In this document: positions 62,701 through 64,000 of the stretch, piece after piece
How the letters are laid out: every line of letters starts with the position of its first letter
Numbering within the stretch: position 1 is the first letter of the stretch
DNA from: Hoeflea marina
GTDB taxonomy: Bacteria; Pseudomonadota; Alphaproteobacteria; Rhizobiales; Rhizobiaceae
DNA length: 64,000 nucleotides
NCBI RefSeq assembly: GCF_003182275.1
Contig: NZ_QGTR01000005.1
Location: 289,934 to 353,933 of the forward strand
Reading direction: 5' to 3'
The notes under the pieces: model-generated
The model's database searches: none
What the model saw: the letters and a program-made list of their open reading frames with translations, nothing else
Told to the model about the DNA's origin: nothing
Translations under genes and position numbers: made by a program

Positions 62701-64000
62701 CTCCACCTCGGTCGCCGCCTATGCCATCGCGCTCAACGATGTGAACGAGTTCGCCGTGAGCGCGGTCAGCGACACGGATGCGTCCGCCAACGGCCTGGCG
62801 GAGAACGCTGCATCAGGCACGGCCGTCGGCATCGTTGCCCATGCCTCCGACCTGGATGCCACCAATTCGACGGTGACCTATTCGGTCGACGACGACCGCT
62901 TCGCGGTCGATGCCGACGGCACGGTGCGGGTCGCCGCGGGTGCGGCCTTCGACCACGAGACCGAGGCCTCGATCTCCATCACAGTGACGGCCACTTCCGC
63001 CGATGGCTCGAGCTCCGGCCAGGGCTTTGTGCTGGCTGTCAGCGACGTCAACGAGGCCCCGGTCTCCGCTGTCTCTGACAATGATGCTGCTGCGAACGCC
63101 GTCGACGAGAATGCCGTGATAGGTTCGTCGGTGGGCGTCACCGCCTTCGCCTCCGATCCGGACGGCACCGCGACGGTGAGCTACAGACTCTCCGACGATG
63201 CCGGCGGCCGCTTTGCCATCGATGCCGCCACCGGCGAGGTCACCGTGGCGGGTCCGCTCGACCGCGAGACGGCTGCCGGCTACACAATCCAGGTCACCGC
63301 CACCTCCAGCGACGGCTCCACCTCGGTTGCCAGCTACACCATCGCGCTCAACGATCTCGATGAGTTCGACATATCGGCGGTAACGGACACGGACGCGGCA
63401 ACCGACAGCCTGGCCGAGGATGCTGCTGCAGGCACCGCCGTCGGCATCGTTGCCCATGCCTCCGACCTGGATGCCACCAATTCGACAGTGACCTACTCCG
63501 TCAACGACGCCCGCTTTGCGGTCGATGCCGACGGCACGGTGCGGGTCGCCGCGGGGGCAGGCTTCGATTACGAGACGGAAGCCTCGATCGACATCGTCGT
63601 CAAGGCAACGTCTCAGGACGGCTCGACATCGACGCAGACCTTCACGCTGGCCGTCACCGACGTCAACGAGGCCCCGGTCTCCGCCGTATCCGACAGTGAC
63701 GCCGCCGCCAATTCCGTCGATGAGAATGCCGCCATCGGCACCTTGGTCGGCGTCACCGCCCTTGCCTCCGATCCGGACGGCACCGCGACGGTGAGCTATT
63801 CGCTCTCCGACGATGCCGGCGGCCGCTTTGCCATCGATGAAGCGACCGGCGTGGTCACGGTGGCGGGTCCGCTCGACCGCGAGACGGCTGCCGGCTACAC
63901 AATCCAGGTCACCGCCACCTCCAGCGACGGCTCCACCTCGGTTGCCGGCCACACCATCGCGCTCAACGATGTGAACGAATTCGCTGTCTCGGCTGTCACG
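59705..64000 (+). CDS. Giant cadherin-repeat protein, probable type I-secreted adhesin (3' end outside window)
   Basis: An uninterrupted frame of 1432 codons starts at ATG 59705 with an AGGTG site and runs through the window end. Residues 1-197 are non-repetitive, acidic and polar, with no Sec signal or membrane helix (starts SKDRNQDSPSARAGGDGSGR). From residue 198 the protein is a tandem array of 205-residue units, each made of two cadherin-like domains: about 102 residues (FAVDADGTVRVA core, DVNEA linker) and 103 residues (FAIDAATGEVTVAGPLDRE core, DLDEF linker). Asp/Glu-rich linkers suggest calcium binding. Such proteins are large RTX-type adhesins with a C-terminal type I secretion signal, expected beyond the window. 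The upstream TolC-like gene supports this. Confidence 0.88.
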   Translation, partial: MSKDRNQDSPSARAGGDGSGRVADPSRPLKNFQTAGTIDPSNANASASGTAAAAGSLSLFFAFDDGTAQDIFHGDGTAIAQQEPEKRDLRGDHTPESGSNDEFATFPRSEASGTIHPEPSHPERLALTPGSDDPVNAAATPGPGNTQARNSASPEGEFALGQTAPPDPNGSPSDPVGTTAPIVPVDAGLESRINLHAISAVTDTDAGTNTLAEDAAAGTAVGIVAHAADADATGNGVSYSIDDARFAVDADGTVRVASGAAFDHETEASIDIVVTATSEDGSTSTQTFTLAVTDVNEAPVSAVSDSDAASNTVDENAAIGTLVGITAFASDPDGTATVSYSLSDDAGGRFAIDAATGEVTVAGPLDRETAAGYTIQVTATSSDGSTSVASYTIALDDLDEFDISAVTDTDAGANTLAENAASGTVVGIVAHAADADTTNSTVTYSVDDDRFAVDADGTVRVAAGAAFDHETETSISITVTATSADGSSSGQGFVLAVSDVNEAAVSAISDSDAAANSVDENAVIGTSVGVTAFASDVDGTATVSYSLSDDAGGRFAIDAATGEVTVAGPLDRELAASHTIEVTATSSDGSTSVASYTIALNDLDEFDISAVTDTDAGANTLAENAASGTVVGIVAHAADADTTGNGVSYSIDDARFAVDADGTVRVAAGAGFDYETEASIDIVVTATSQDGSTSTQTFTLAVTDVNEAAVSAVSDSDVAANSVDENAAIGTLVGVTAFASDTDGTATVSYSLSDDAGGRFAIDAATGEVTVAGPLDRETAAGYAIQVTATSTDGSTSVASYTIALNDLDEFAVSPVSDTDGATDSLAEDAAEGTAVGIVAFAVDADATTNGVSYSVDDARFTVDADGTVRVAAGAGFDYETEASIDIVVTATSQDGSTSTQGFALAVTDVNEAAVSAVSDSDAASNSVDENAAIGTSVGVTAFASDPDGTATVSYRLSDDAGGRFAIDAATGEVTVAGPLDRELAASHTIEVTATSSDGSTSVAAYAIALNDVNEFAVSAVSDTDASANGLAENAASGTAVGIVAHASDLDATNSTVTYSVDDDRFAVDADGTVRVAAGAAFDHETEASISITVTATSADGSSSGQGFVLAVSDVNEAPVSAVSDNDAAANAVDENAVIGSSVGVTAFASDPDGTATVSYRLSDDAGGRFAIDAATGEVTVAGPLDRETAAGYTIQVTATSSDGSTSVASYTIALNDLDEFDISAVTDTDAATDSLAEDAAAGTAVGIVAHASDLDATNSTVTYSVNDARFAVDADGTVRVAAGAGFDYETEASIDIVVKATSQDGSTSTQTFTLAVTDVNEAPVSAVSDSDAAANSVDENAAIGTLVGVTALASDPDGTATVSYSLSDDAGGRFAIDEATGVVTVAGPLDRETAAGYTIQVTATSSDGSTSVAGHTIALNDVNEFAVSAVT
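60296..63985 (+). repeat. Six perfect-length tandem repeats of 615 bp
   Basis: Equivalent codons recur at 60296, 60911, 61526, 62141, 62756 and 63371, and a seventh unit begins at 63986; every interval is exactly 615 bp. Units differ by substitutions only, with no insertion or deletion visible. Blocks of sequence are shared between non-neighbouring units. Confidence 0.95.

Noticed and set aside
61583..63952. Long minus-strand frames (361 and 379 codons) in the repeat region
   Set aside because: They repeat with the 615-bp period because the coding-strand repeats are in register; the plus-strand frame has the domain motifs and a ribosome-binding site.
60296..63985. Possible CRISPR array or satellite
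   Set aside because: Repeat length (615 bp), lack of spacers and an intact reading frame show that it is a coding repeat.

Overview
The window is high-GC DNA from an alphaproteobacterium, most likely a member of the Hyphomicrobiales (Rhizobiaceae or Phyllobacteriaceae-like, e.g. a marine Hoeflea-type organism). This rests on gene order and protein features: ffh - chorismate mutase - rpsP - rimM - trmD - rplS, sdhCDAB, mdh-sucCDAB-lpdA as one cluster, atpHAGDC, an AtpD with an Ala/Lys-rich N-terminal extension, an L21 protein fused to a helix-hairpin-helix tail, an Omp19-like protease-inhibitor lipoprotein and an IalB-like protein. Taxonomy is inferred from memory of these families; no search was run.

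Layout. 1-4.6 kb: signal recognition particle GTPase (5' truncated) and a ribosome/tRNA-maturation cluster. 4.7-10.97 kb: mixed accessory genes (DUF2200, amino-acid ABC binding protein and permease, MgtC family, GNAT, small secreted proteins) plus leuC. 11.1-14.6 kb: succinate dehydrogenase. 14.8-17.4 kb: msrA, Omp19-like lipoprotein, zapE. 17.5-28.3 kb: a TCA-cycle block with malate dehydrogenase, succinyl-CoA synthetase and all three subunits of 2-oxoglutarate dehydrogenase; a small secreted protein and a short-chain dehydrogenase sit between E2 and E3. 28.3-36.9 kb: TraB/GumN, xerC, an acyltransferase, transaldolase-like aldolase, priA and an XRE regulator. 37.1-42.2 kb: the F1 ATP synthase operon ending in a strong terminator. 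42.2-53.5 kb: a dense minus-strand run, obgE-proB-proA-nadD-rsfS-rlmH-envC-ctpA-yibQ-like-rppH-racemase-GNAT. 53.7-55.4 kb: GNAT and rplU-rpmA.

The accessory part is 55.8-64.0 kb. Two almost identical tRNA-Ser(CGA) copies about 1.8 kb apart, sharing roughly 134 bp of direct repeat, bracket a two-gene operon encoding a very short YadA-type trimeric autotransporter and an IalB-like periplasmic protein. The second tRNA copy has lost one base from its anticodon loop and lacks the -35 box of the first, so it looks like a pseudo-tRNA. Downstream, a TolC-like outer-membrane lipoprotein with an upstream CtrA-like TTAA-N7-TTAA box precedes a giant open reading frame with no Sec signal. That frame runs off the window end and contains six perfectly in-register 615-bp (205-aa) tandem repeats, each made of two cadherin-like domains. 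The pair looks like a type I secretion exit protein and its giant adhesin substrate. Two surface-adhesion systems side by side at a duplicated tRNA is the most interesting feature of the window.

Limits: all calls come from reading the sequence and translations. Promoters and stem-loops were found by eye, and start codons were chosen from ribosome-binding sites, signal peptides and family lengths.
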